From Nitrososphaerales archaeon TH5895 (lineage in GTDB: Archaea; Thermoproteota; Nitrososphaeria; Nitrososphaerales; Nitrososphaeraceae), in NCBI GenBank assembly GCA_014523695.1, contig JAATVS010000138.1, positions 1-16,063 of the forward strand: DNA of 16,063 nucleotides, written 5' to 3'. Numbering within the stretch: position 1 is the stretch's first letter; every line of letters begins with the position of its first letter. Made by a program: the position numbers and the translations under genes. Shown here piece by piece: positions 5,976 through 13,072 of this stretch. The notes below the pieces were generated by a model, which saw nothing but the letters and a program-made list of their open reading frames with translations, had not been told where the DNA came from and did no database searches.

Positions 5976-8789
5976 TTAGTCATTCCAAAAACCGCGAGTA
6001 AGTACATACTGTCTCTCTGCTTCGTATATGCCTCTATATAATGTTGAATCATCGATACAATTGCGAAGGACCCTAGCAGCGGTATCTGCACCTATGCCAT
6101 GACCTGACAACACTGTAACCGCCTTCCTTCCAAAGTTATTTATTAGAGAGGCAATTTTCCAGGCGCGATCAAATTTTCTACTGTCATCAGTTGAGATCTT
6201 GGCTCCTTTTAGCTTTTTTACAATTATCCCAGGAAGCTCAAGATCCGAAACGTAGGTAGCGGTAATTAGGCGGGATCTGCATTTTTTACAATGTATGTGA
6301 TCAGGTACATCCTTTGTTTCAAATACTCTTTCCCATCCGCCACAACGAATACAGATCAATCGATGTTTAGTTCTAAGGAGTCTTTCTTTAACAAGTTCAA
6401 TAATCCCAGTCTCCAAACTTAATGGTGCAGCAGAAAATCTTTGATAGCGGTCTACTGTAGGTTTGGCTAAGTCGGTAAATTCTTCAACCTCTATCCATTG
6501 AAGTCTAATCGAGTTATTTGCATATTCCTCAAGAATCCTATTCGTAGTATGTACATCGTATTTTTCGTGAACTAGCTCCCGTATCGCTTCAGCACTAACC
6601 GGGGTTTTCATATACCTGTCGTACAGCAATCTGGCTATTTTTTTGTCGTAAACTGATTCTTTTGAAACAATACCAAACCTTCTTCCTACTGTCCATACTT
6701 TCCAATTCATGACATAGGTACCAGCGAATGAAGCAATAAGTATAGGTTCGCAGTCAACATGTTCATTGAATATTCGTTCGATGTGAACCTTTCCTATTCT
6801 AGCAGCAGAGGATGTGAGCAAGATCCTATAAGCGTCAGATCTGCTTTCAACGACGTATCCCAGATGAGAAGAAAGAAGAGTAGACAATACCGATGCAAAA
6901 GTGTTGTTCACTTTTGTCCCAAATGGCATATGCATGACCAGTGCATTGTTCTTGCGGCTGCTTTCAATCAGAATCAACCTCGAACTAGGCAGCTCTTTCA
7001 ATAAGTCCAAACTGCTATTGATTATCTCCCTGCTAAAGAATAGATCCGAATTAGCATTGCGTCTTCGGCTTTCGGCTGCTCGAACAGCAGTTAGATAGTC
7101 TACTGGTATCGTTTCACCTGCCCAATATGGCACATTCATGGTGATCCCCTGCAGAGGTTCAACATTGACAACCAATCTGTTCTCATCAATTGAAATAATT
7201 TTCCACTGCAGCCCTTTCAAAACGAATACATTTCCTTTTTCTCCGTAATCTCCAACAAATTGCTGATCCAGCATTCCTATTTTCCTCTTACCCACTATAT
7301 CTATAACCTCGAATTTCTGAACGTAAGGAATCATTGAAAGATTGCTAAAGTAATACTTGTAGGACCGTAGGGTATACCTATATGAGTTTTCTGTTATGTC
7401 TATTCTTATCAACCCAATATCGGCTAAAATCTTGAGCGACATCATCAAATCCGTTATCCGAAGGTTTCGAAAAGGATAGGACTTTTTAATCAATTGGAAT
7501 GCCTCACTGATAAGGACGGACGTCTTTGCTTGCAAGGATATACCCACCAAATGGTGAGCCATTACGTCAAATGGCATCTGATGTATTCCTTGCTCCTCCA
7601 TTTCCCCGTTTCTTGTGCGATACAGTATGGCATGGGCTTCAAGTTCATCATCGTGGGAACTTGTAATGATTAGTCCCTTGGCCGACCTACGATTATTATG
7701 CCTACTTCGACCAATCCTCTGGACGAGTTTAGATATCTGTCTTGGGGATCCGTAATGGATAACCAGATCAATTGAACCAATATCTAATCCCAACTCAAGG
7801 GATGATGTGCAAACAACTAGTCCTGCAGAACCCTCACGTAATTTTTTCTCAGTTTCCTCCCGACTGGTCTTCGAAAGGGAACCGTGGTGAACATCGACCC
7901 CAAAGCTGGCGCGCGATTTTAGGATGGTCCCTATATACTCTGCTTCATCTCTAGTGTTAGTAAAGACCAAGATCGATTTTTTTTGCTGTATCATTGGTTC
8001 AGCATACGTAAGAATCAGCTTACACGCATCGTTTATAGTCCCATTTACATATTTGATATCTATATCATATTCTCTCATTGATCTGTCCATTAAAACGGCT
8101 ATATTCCTGCCCGAGCCAGCTACGAATTTTCCTGCTTCACGTGGATTTGACACACTAGCAGAAAGGCCTATCCTAGATGGTCTATTGCTGGCAACTTTTT
8201 CCAGTCTTTCTAGACTCACCGATAGATGAGATCCCCTTTCGTTCGGAAGCAGTTCATGGACTTCATCAATTATGACCCATTGTACTGTTGCTAAATGTCC
8301 AATGAGTTTGCTATTAGTAAGAATGTTACCCAAAGTCTCAGGAGTGGTTATTAATACATCAGGAGGATTGTCGGACATCTTCTTCTTTTTGATGGCACTT
8401 GTATCTCCATGCCTAATTTCTAAGCGCAAACCTTGGTAGCTTGTGTATTTTTCGATTCTTCTAAAGACGTCATTATTTAGTGATCGAAGTGGAGTTATAT
8501 ACAGCGCCTTAATCCCATTAGAATGCTCCTTATTCGATTCTTTGATCATGGTTAACACCGGCATTATTGATGCTTCAGTTTTTCCTGAACCAGTCGGCGC
8601 GATAAGTATTGAATCTATCTTTCTACAAATTACTGGTAATGATTTGGCTTGTATATACGTAAGATCGCTGAAGCCCTGTTTTCGGTAGAATTCTTTTGTC
8701 TTTGCCTCAATTTCCAAGCATTTACGACCCGATGTCGGAAGCTTTTCCTGAATTTTTTGCTGAATTCTGTCGTGCGTCAGACTTCTCAT
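5976..8789 (-). CDS. Lhr-family superfamily 2 helicase
   Basis: Lhr proteins are 3'-5' ATP-driven helicases thought to act in DNA repair or on RNA-DNA hybrids. The 937 residues carry all core motifs: Walker A APTGSGKT (64-71), TTPETLG (148-154), DEVH (175-178), the SAS motif GLSASVSNP (208-216), TSSLELGLDIG (328-338) and motif VI QRIGRSRH (357-364). A winged-helix and Lhr-specific region follows (WKVWTVGRRFG near 696-706). Near the C-terminus a probable zinc site has Cys813-x2-Cys816 and Cys834-x2-Cys837. The start is ATG 8789, which lies inside the preceding small membrane-protein gene (68-nt overlap). A TTG 23 codons later (24th codon) would remove most of the overlap. Exact orthology (aLhr1 or aLhr2) is not settled. 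Confidence 0.9.
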   Translation of the reverse strand: MRSLTHDRIQQKIQEKLPTSGRKCLEIEAKTKEFYRKQGFSDLTYIQAKSLPVICRKIDSILIAPTGSGKTEASIMPVLTMIKESNKEHSNGIKALYITPLRSLNNDVFRRIEKYTSYQGLRLEIRHGDTSAIKKKKMSDNPPDVLITTPETLGNILTNSKLIGHLATVQWVIIDEVHELLPNERGSHLSVSLERLEKVASNRPSRIGLSASVSNPREAGKFVAGSGRNIAVLMDRSMREYDIDIKYVNGTINDACKLILTYAEPMIQQKKSILVFTNTRDEAEYIGTILKSRASFGVDVHHGSLSKTSREETEKKLREGSAGLVVCTSSLELGLDIGSIDLVIHYGSPRQISKLVQRIGRSRHNNRRSAKGLIITSSHDDELEAHAILYRTRNGEMEEQGIHQMPFDVMAHHLVGISLQAKTSVLISEAFQLIKKSYPFRNLRITDLMMSLKILADIGLIRIDITENSYRYTLRSYKYYFSNLSMIPYVQKFEVIDIVGKRKIGMLDQQFVGDYGEKGNVFVLKGLQWKIISIDENRLVVNVEPLQGITMNVPYWAGETIPVDYLTAVRAAESRRRNANSDLFFSREIINSSLDLLKELPSSRLILIESSRKNNALVMHMPFGTKVNNTFASVLSTLLSSHLGYVVESRSDAYRILLTSSAARIGKVHIERIFNEHVDCEPILIASFAGTYVMNWKVWTVGRRFGIVSKESVYDKKIARLLYDRYMKTPVSAEAIRELVHEKYDVHTTNRILEEYANNSIRLQWIEVEEFTDLAKPTVDRYQRFSAAPLSLETGIIELVKERLLRTKHRLICIRCGGWERVFETKDVPDHIHCKKCRSRLITATYVSDLELPGIIVKKLKGAKISTDDSRKFDRAWKIASLINNFGRKAVTVLSGHGIGADTAARVLRNCIDDSTLYRGIYEAERQYVLTRGFWND

Positions 8790-8919
8790 AGATTAGCACA
8801 CCAATTATGCCCAAGACAAATAGCCCGACAGCTACCCAGGCATACGAGTCGAAATTCGATATCGCTTCTACAGTCAATTGATATCGAAATTTCAAATCTC
8901 CAATATAATCGTTGGTCAA
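8722..8919 (-). CDS. small single-span membrane protein
   Basis: The frame gives 65 residues with one clear hydrophobic segment, YAWVAVGLFVLGIIGVLIY (about 26-44). A short acidic or polar N-terminus precedes it and a charged, Ser/Lys/Asp-rich tail (EKSDARQNSAKNSG) follows. I know no function for it. The longest frame starts at TTG 8919, 22 bp after the CBS gene. A TATA-like GATTATATTG at 8901-8910, centred about 29 bp before a second in-frame TTG at 8877, suggests a leaderless 51-residue form instead; no ATG exists in frame. The last 68 nt overlap the helicase start, so the two may be translationally linked. The TM segment in a clean reading frame is the main reason to call it a gene. Confidence 0.6.
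   Translation of the reverse strand: MTNDYIGDLKFRYQLTVEAISNFDSYAWVAVGLFVLGIIGVLIYEKSDARQNSAKNSGKASDIGS
8901..8910 (-). promoter_or_regulatory. TATA-like element inside the longest small-membrane-protein frame
   Basis: The minus strand reads GATTATATTG. A transcript starting about 29 bp downstream would begin at TTG 8877. This would drive the short form of the membrane protein and probably the helicase separately from the CBS gene. Confidence 0.35.
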
Positions 8920-8941
8920 ACACAGGCAGAGTGGATCATTT

Positions 8942-9343
8942 TTATTCTAGGTGTTCATTTTCTATGTACAGTGCAAAATCGCGAGAGCCTAAGATTCCAA
9001 GAGGCTCATTTGGTCTGTCAGTATCCACGACTAAAAGGTGCCTAACATTATTCTGCTTCATTACGTCTGCTGCCGTTTCAATAGGCGAATATGGATCAAT
9101 TGTAACGATAGGAGTGGACATAATGTCCTGGACCAGGATCCTGTCGCAAGGAACATCCTCAACAGATGAACTTCTTACTAGGTCTCTGTGCGTAACAACT
9201 CCTACTGGTTTCTCATTCGAATCCAACACTATCAATGCAGAGGAATTATCCTGTTCCATTTTCATGGCTGCCTCCTTCGCTGTATTGGACTGGAGTATAT
9301 ATGACAATTTAGCAGTCATAAATCTTCCTATAGAATTCTTCAT
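8942..9343 (-). CDS. two-CBS-domain protein
   Basis: CBS pairs bind adenine nucleotides (AMP, ATP, SAM) and act as energy or ligand sensors; the partner is unknown here. The 133 residues are almost exactly one CBS pair. CBS1 is at about 8-65, with ALIVLDSNEKPVGVVTHRDL. CBS2 is at about 70-130, with VQDIMSTPIVTIDPYSPIETA and HLLVVDTDRPNEPLGILGSRD. No extra catalytic domain is attached. A TATA element (TTTATA, minus strand, 9374-9369) is 28 bp before ATG 9343, so the mRNA should be leaderless. It is divergent from the PP-loop gene. The small membrane protein follows after 22 bp, so shared transcription is possible. Confidence 0.88.
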   Translation of the reverse strand: MKNSIGRFMTAKLSYILQSNTAKEAAMKMEQDNSSALIVLDSNEKPVGVVTHRDLVRSSSVEDVPCDRILVQDIMSTPIVTIDPYSPIETAADVMKQNNVRHLLVVDTDRPNEPLGILGSRDFALYIENEHLE

Positions 9344-9366
9344 ATCATTATGTTTCTGATTTCCAT

Positions 9367-9376
9367 CCTATAAACG
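9367..9376 (-). promoter_or_regulatory. TATA box of the CBS gene
   Basis: The minus strand reads CGTTTATAGG, centred 28 bp before ATG 9343, so the start codon should be at or near the 5' end of the transcript. Confidence 0.5.
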
Positions 9377-9409
9377 ATAACCTGAAGTCCATCTTCATGC
9401 AAGTTAGTA

Positions 9410-9439
9410 GGGGCCCTGACGGTCCCAATCCCTTCGGGG
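9410..9439 (+). other. two GC-rich hairpins in a divergent promoter region
   Basis: GGGGCC (9410-9415) can pair with GGTCCC (9421-9426) around a 5-nt loop, with one G-U pair. CCC-TTCG-GGG (9430-9439) forms a short stem with a stable UUCG loop. Both lie between the TATA boxes of the CBS and PP-loop genes, upstream of each, in otherwise AT-rich DNA. They would not be part of either mRNA if the TATA calls are right. Function unknown. Confidence 0.4.
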
Positions 9440-9445
9440 CAAACG

Positions 9446-9453
9446 ATATAATA
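9446..9453 (+). promoter_or_regulatory. TATA box of the PP-loop gene
   Basis: ATATAATA (9446-9453) is centred about 30 bp before ATG 9480, which supports that start and a leaderless or nearly leaderless mRNA. Confidence 0.5.
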
Positions 9454-9479
9454 CCTAGACCTAAGCATCATCAGCAACT

Positions 9480-10529
9480 ATGTCATCTTCATCTGAAGCA
9501 AATTCCACTCCATTGAAGAAACCAAAGGTCGTTGTACTTCTGTCAGGAGGGCTTGATAGCAATCTCTCCACAAGATTGGTAATGGATCAAGAGATCGAAG
9601 TGGAAGCAGTTGCAGTAAAAACTCCATTCTGTGATTTTGATTGTGGGAAGGGATGTGGCCACAGAGTAAAGGAGGTTGCAGATTCGCTAGGAATTAAATT
9701 AAAAACAGTCTATTTCGGCGAACAATATCTTTCAATGTTAAAAAATCCGAAGCATGGTTTTGGATCGGGTATGAATCCTTGCATCGATTGTAGGGCAATG
9801 ATGTTCAAGGCTGCAAAGGACCATATGGAGAGCATTGGAGCTTCATATTTGGTGACCGGAGAAGTATTGTCACAGAGACCCATGAGCCAGCACCGTCACG
9901 CTCTTAGAATAATTGAGGAAGAATCTGACTTGGTCGGTAAAGTAATTAGGCCACTTTCAGCAGGAAAACTTCCTCCATCCGACGCAGAAAGGCTTGGTAT
10001 TATTGACCGAAGTAAGCTTCATTCAATCGCAGGTAGGTCTCGAAAAGAACAATTAGCATTGGCAAAGCAGTTCGGTATTCAGGACCCTCCAAATTCTGCT
10101 GGTGGATGTCTTCTTACCGATCCCGCATTCTCTAAGCGTGTTTATGACCTTTTTGAGCATACTGATGGAGTCCCGACCCTCAATGACGTTGAACTTCTTA
10201 AAGTGGGAAGACATTTCAGGCTGTCAACTCATGCAAAGCTTGTCGTCGGTAGAAATCAGCGTGAAAATGAAATCATGAAATTTCTCTATCTTGACGATGA
10301 TTACTCCTTTGAGGCTATAGAGTTTACTGGACCGTTAGGGATTTTGAGGATCAAAAAGGGTTCTGAACTCAGGAACGATTTAAAGCTATTGGCGGGAGGA
10401 ATTGTTGGACGATATAGTGATGCTCCAAGAGATCAAATGGTAAAGCTGACAGTTTTTCATCAGCAAAAAGAAATCACGATGGTTTGCCAGGTGTCGGATA
10501 ATTCAGTTGCAAGAAAATTAAGTATATGA
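9480..10529 (+). CDS. PP-loop ATP pyrophosphatase, tRNA thiolation (MnmA/ThiI-like) family
   Basis: Proteins of this group use the PP-loop to adenylate a substrate, usually a tRNA uridine, for sulfur insertion; the exact tRNA position is not known here. The 349 residues start with a 15-residue polar leader, then VVVLLSGGLDSN with the PP-loop SGGLDS at 22-27. A Cys cluster, FCDFDCGKGC (50-59), follows. MNPCIDCRAMMFKAA (98-112) holds a CxxC pair and GGCLLTDP holds Cys210; all are candidates for sulfur transfer or metal binding. The C-terminal third has no obvious catalytic motif. A TATA element supports ATG 9480. sepF follows on the same strand after 84 bp. It is not canonical MnmA, whose motif order differs. 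Confidence 0.8.
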   Translation: MSSSSEANSTPLKKPKVVVLLSGGLDSNLSTRLVMDQEIEVEAVAVKTPFCDFDCGKGCGHRVKEVADSLGIKLKTVYFGEQYLSMLKNPKHGFGSGMNPCIDCRAMMFKAAKDHMESIGASYLVTGEVLSQRPMSQHRHALRIIEEESDLVGKVIRPLSAGKLPPSDAERLGIIDRSKLHSIAGRSRKEQLALAKQFGIQDPPNSAGGCLLTDPAFSKRVYDLFEHTDGVPTLNDVELLKVGRHFRLSTHAKLVVGRNQRENEIMKFLYLDDDYSFEAIEFTGPLGILRIKKGSELRNDLKLLAGGIVGRYSDAPRDQMVKLTVFHQQKEITMVCQVSDNSVARKLSI

Positions 10530-10541
10530 TCTAACCTAAGG

Positions 10542-10559
10542 GGTCAATATCTTTTGACC
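10542..10559 (+). other. 6-bp inverted repeat after the PP-loop gene
   Basis: GGTCAA (10542-10547) and TTGACC (10554-10559) pair perfectly around a 6-nt loop, 12 nt past the stop. It may be a 3'-end structure of the upstream mRNA or an operator-like site before sepF. No T-run follows, so it does not look like a classical terminator. Another reading is chance. Confidence 0.35.
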
Positions 10560-10613
10560 AGAATGACTATTTGATTATTTCTGAAAATCGTACAATGGAT
10601 AAGAGATAATTTA

Positions 10614-10892
10614 ATGCAAGCGCATGAACCACAGGTATATTTGAAAGCTATAACTCTCCGTGATCCTGTTGAAGTTCAATTAATTAAAGAAGATCTAAAG
10701 AAACAGATGATCGTGATTATTAGGGTCACGCCTCTTGCTCAAAAGAGCGTCGATGAGTTACGAAGTGTCATCGACGACCTATACAAGTTCGTTCAATCCT
10801 CCGGTGGAGATATCGCAAGGTTGGGTGAAGAACGGGTAGTGATTACTCCATCAAAAGTGAAAATTTGGAGGGGTGCTCACGAGATTACCTAG
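10614..10892 (+). CDS. sepF: cell division protein SepF, archaeal type
   Basis: SepF is the membrane anchor of FtsZ in many archaea and in Gram-positive bacteria. The 92 residues are nearly all SepF core: YLKAITLRDPVEVQLIKEDL (9-28), VIIRVTPLAQKSVDELR (34-50), and the signature GGDIARLGEERVVITP (64-79), followed by VKIWR. Archaeal SepF usually has an N-terminal amphipathic membrane-binding helix before the core. Here only about eight residues (MQAHEPQV) precede it, so that helix seems absent or outside the called start; the codon before ATG 10614 but one is a stop. I see no clear TATA box at -27, so it may be read from the PP-loop transcript. Confidence 0.85.
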   Translation: MQAHEPQVYLKAITLRDPVEVQLIKEDLKKQMIVIIRVTPLAQKSVDELRSVIDDLYKFVQSSGGDIARLGEERVVITPSKVKIWRGAHEIT

Positions 10893-10976
10893 TGGTTTAT
10901 GAATTAAAAACAACTTAGGACTCGCAACGAATATGGACTGCAATTCTAGTAACAGGTATTTTATTAGCAAAAGATT

Positions 10977-12851
10977 TCATACTAGCTTTACCGCTTCCTC
11001 CACAAGAGGATGTTGTGTGTGTATCCTGTGAATCCGGTTTATAGCTCCAGCCAGATTTTGAGCTTTGCTCTTATCTCCATGATTTACAATCACCTTCCGT
11101 AGCTTCTGTTTCATCCTTTTCACATATGCCAGGATCTGCCCATAATCTGAGTGATTTGTGAAATCTACAAAGCTTTCCACTCTACACTCAACGTTAAGCA
11201 TTTTACCTTCATTCACCAGATCCTTTTTACCTTCAACCAAACTATGTGCTGGGGTGTTTGGCAAGATATGGGACGTAAAGACCACAGCACTCAGAGGATC
11301 ATCATATATCTGACCAAGATAACCGACAGACGGGCCGTGAGTTAGCATTGATGAAGGTGATATTATAATATGCGAGCCTTTCCTAAGTTTCTTAGATTCG
11401 ACAATCTGAGATTTTGGTGGCTTGAACATGTTTATCGAATACCCATCAAGTCCTTGCCTTATCTCTTTGGAAAGATATTCCATATAAGTTTCGTAAACCG
11501 AGCTGGCCTCGCCTATTGATTTTTCAATACAAATCTTTGCGGTAAGCATACCCGCCTTAGCAAATCCGCTCAAAGTCAAGATAAGCTCTTGGGATTGTCC
11601 CAATATAGGAACGGGAAAAAGTAGATTTCCGCCCCGGGATAAACAGCTGTTGATAAGTTCAAGCAGTTTCTGATTTGTTTCCTCTCTTGATTGAAGGATG
11701 TCCTCCTTACCTCCCAAAGTAGATTCGACGATGAGTGTCTCAACCCGTTGGAAGTTCCAATAGGCGTTTTCCAGTGCTAATGATCTGCCAAATCTAAAAT
11801 CTCCTGTATATACTAAATTGTGGTCACCATTTCCAAAATGTAAATGGGTGATAGAGGAGCCCAAAATATGACCTGCGTTTGCAAGAGTTAGTCTAATATC
11901 AGGAGTAATATCCGTAACGACCGCATAGGGTAATGCTATCATGTGAGTTATGACGTCCTCGATCTCCTTGGAGGTTGGACTCATGAAACTAAGCTCTTCT
12001 CTTAGTTGTATGTTGTCTTTGAGGAGCAAATATGTCAAAGGAATTGTAGGTTCAGAACAGTATATTGGGCCTTTATAGCCATGCTTGAACAGCATGGGTA
12101 GGAAACCCGAATGATCTAAGTGTGCGTGACTCAATAGGACACAATCTATATCGTCTATGTTTAGACCTGTGATGTCAAACCTAGGCGCGAAGCTTGTCAT
12201 ATCACTTGAAAATGAATTAATGCCACAATCAAGCAGGACGTTACTCTCGTTGGTAGTGACTAAAATGCAAGATCTACCTACCTCATTAAATCCACCCAAC
12301 AAAACTAGGCTGACTTCAGTTCTTTCGTTTAATCTAGGACGAAAGATCTTTTCACCTACCTCTTTATAGAATCGAACTCGCTCGTTGGCCCCTTTTACTA
12401 ATATCGAATTAATCTGTTCAATTATTCCAAAATCCTTTGGTGCTCGTCTAATTAAGAACCTCCATCCTGTTTTTTCAGATAAGATTGCGTTCTCTTGATC
12501 GCTCATGGAGTATTCCATGGTCAAATTTTCGACCAAAACTGTAACCTCACCAACCGCGGGATCAAACAATAATCTTGAAATTTTTATGCTGCTGGGAAGT
12601 ACCTTATGTAATGCGTCTTCGCATTCTGTCTCTGATTTCCTGATGGATTCATCAGTTCGAATTATAATCCTTTTTTTCACCGAATTTACCATGTTTGAAA
12701 TGATGTTACTGTTTAGGATAAAATATGCAGGATTAGTCGAGAATAAAGCTATCCTTGGTCCTTCATATTCTATTCGTGTGAGCCCGGATTCTGACGGCAA
12801 TGTATTCAATATTTTTACCATGAAATTCTGACTTGTCTGTTCACGAATCAT
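10977..12851 (-). CDS. CPSF-like beta-CASP nuclease with degenerate KH domain (aCPSF1 relative)
   Basis: Archaeal aCPSF1 cuts RNA and drives 3'-end formation at transcription termination. This 624-residue protein has the same layout: N-terminal KH-type region (about 10-145), metallo-beta-lactamase domain, beta-CASP insert and C-terminus. Catalytic residues look complete: HAHLDH (242-247), His328 in NAGHILGSS, Asp351 in YTGDF, Glu376 in VESTLGG, His567 in TNHSDYGQ and His591 in VNHGD. The KH domain is odd: where aCPSF1 has GLVIGKGG it has LTMEYSMSDQE (110-120), so the RNA-binding GXXG loop is lost. Other blocks also differ (GQSQE for GRAQE). It is probably a divergent paralogue rather than the main termination factor. 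A TATA element 30 bp before ATG 12851 supports this start. Confidence 0.88.
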   Translation of the reverse strand: MIREQTSQNFMVKILNTLPSESGLTRIEYEGPRIALFSTNPAYFILNSNIISNMVNSVKKRIIIRTDESIRKSETECEDALHKVLPSSIKISRLLFDPAVGEVTVLVENLTMEYSMSDQENAILSEKTGWRFLIRRAPKDFGIIEQINSILVKGANERVRFYKEVGEKIFRPRLNERTEVSLVLLGGFNEVGRSCILVTTNESNVLLDCGINSFSSDMTSFAPRFDITGLNIDDIDCVLLSHAHLDHSGFLPMLFKHGYKGPIYCSEPTIPLTYLLLKDNIQLREELSFMSPTSKEIEDVITHMIALPYAVVTDITPDIRLTLANAGHILGSSITHLHFGNGDHNLVYTGDFRFGRSLALENAYWNFQRVETLIVESTLGGKEDILQSREETNQKLLELINSCLSRGGNLLFPVPILGQSQELILTLSGFAKAGMLTAKICIEKSIGEASSVYETYMEYLSKEIRQGLDGYSINMFKPPKSQIVESKKLRKGSHIIISPSSMLTHGPSVGYLGQIYDDPLSAVVFTSHILPNTPAHSLVEGKKDLVNEGKMLNVECRVESFVDFTNHSDYGQILAYVKRMKQKLRKVIVNHGDKSKAQNLAGAINRIHRIHTQHPLVEEAVKLV

Positions 12852-12875
12852 AGGCTAACATCGTTCGCAACTTGT

Positions 12876-12887
12876 GCATATATATGC
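12876..12887 (-). promoter_or_regulatory. TATA box of the CPSF-like gene
   Basis: GCATATATATGC is a perfect 12-bp palindrome centred 30 bp before ATG 12851. As a palindrome it could also act on the plus strand, but no plus-strand gene starts nearby. Confidence 0.55.
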
Positions 12888-12897
12888 TTGACGTTAA

Positions 12898-12921
12898 ACC
12901 CTTTAAGGGTGGCCAATTGGC
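12898..12921. promoter_or_regulatory. two adjacent palindromes upstream of the CPSF-like promoter
   Basis: ACCCTT-T-AAGGGT (12898-12910) and GCCAATTGGC (12912-12921) lie one base apart. They are centred about 22 and 35 bp upstream of the TATA centre. This placement suits an operator or activator site for a dimeric regulator. Inference from symmetry and position only. Confidence 0.4.
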
Positions 12922-12972
12922 TATTTGTAACTAAGAGTATCTAGTTTATGGGTTAGAAAGCTCACGTTTGTA

Positions 12973-13012
12973 TCCCGTTCAGGCCTATTTCCCGTTCAAG
13001 GAGTCCCGTCCA
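12973..13012. repeat. three short direct repeats, TGAACGGGA type
   Basis: On the minus strand TGAACGGGA occurs twice (12981-12973 and 12998-12990) and TGGACGGGA once (13012-13004), spaced 17 and 14 bp apart. They lie about 90-130 bp upstream of the CPSF-like promoter and just downstream of the Cys-rich frame. They may be binding sites; nothing else explains them. Confidence 0.4.
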
Positions 13013-13072
13013 ATGTAGCATACAGGAAACAAGCGAATGAACGATAGCTACGTACACCCCCAATCTTTGTAA

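Noticed and set aside
8649..9359. 236-codon plus-strand frame
   Set aside because: It lies antisense to the helicase start, the membrane protein and the CBS gene, all of which have recognisable motifs; its product resembles nothing.
12972..13012. CRISPR-like array
   Set aside because: Only three 9-bp units with 5-8 bp between them; far too short for repeats and spacers.
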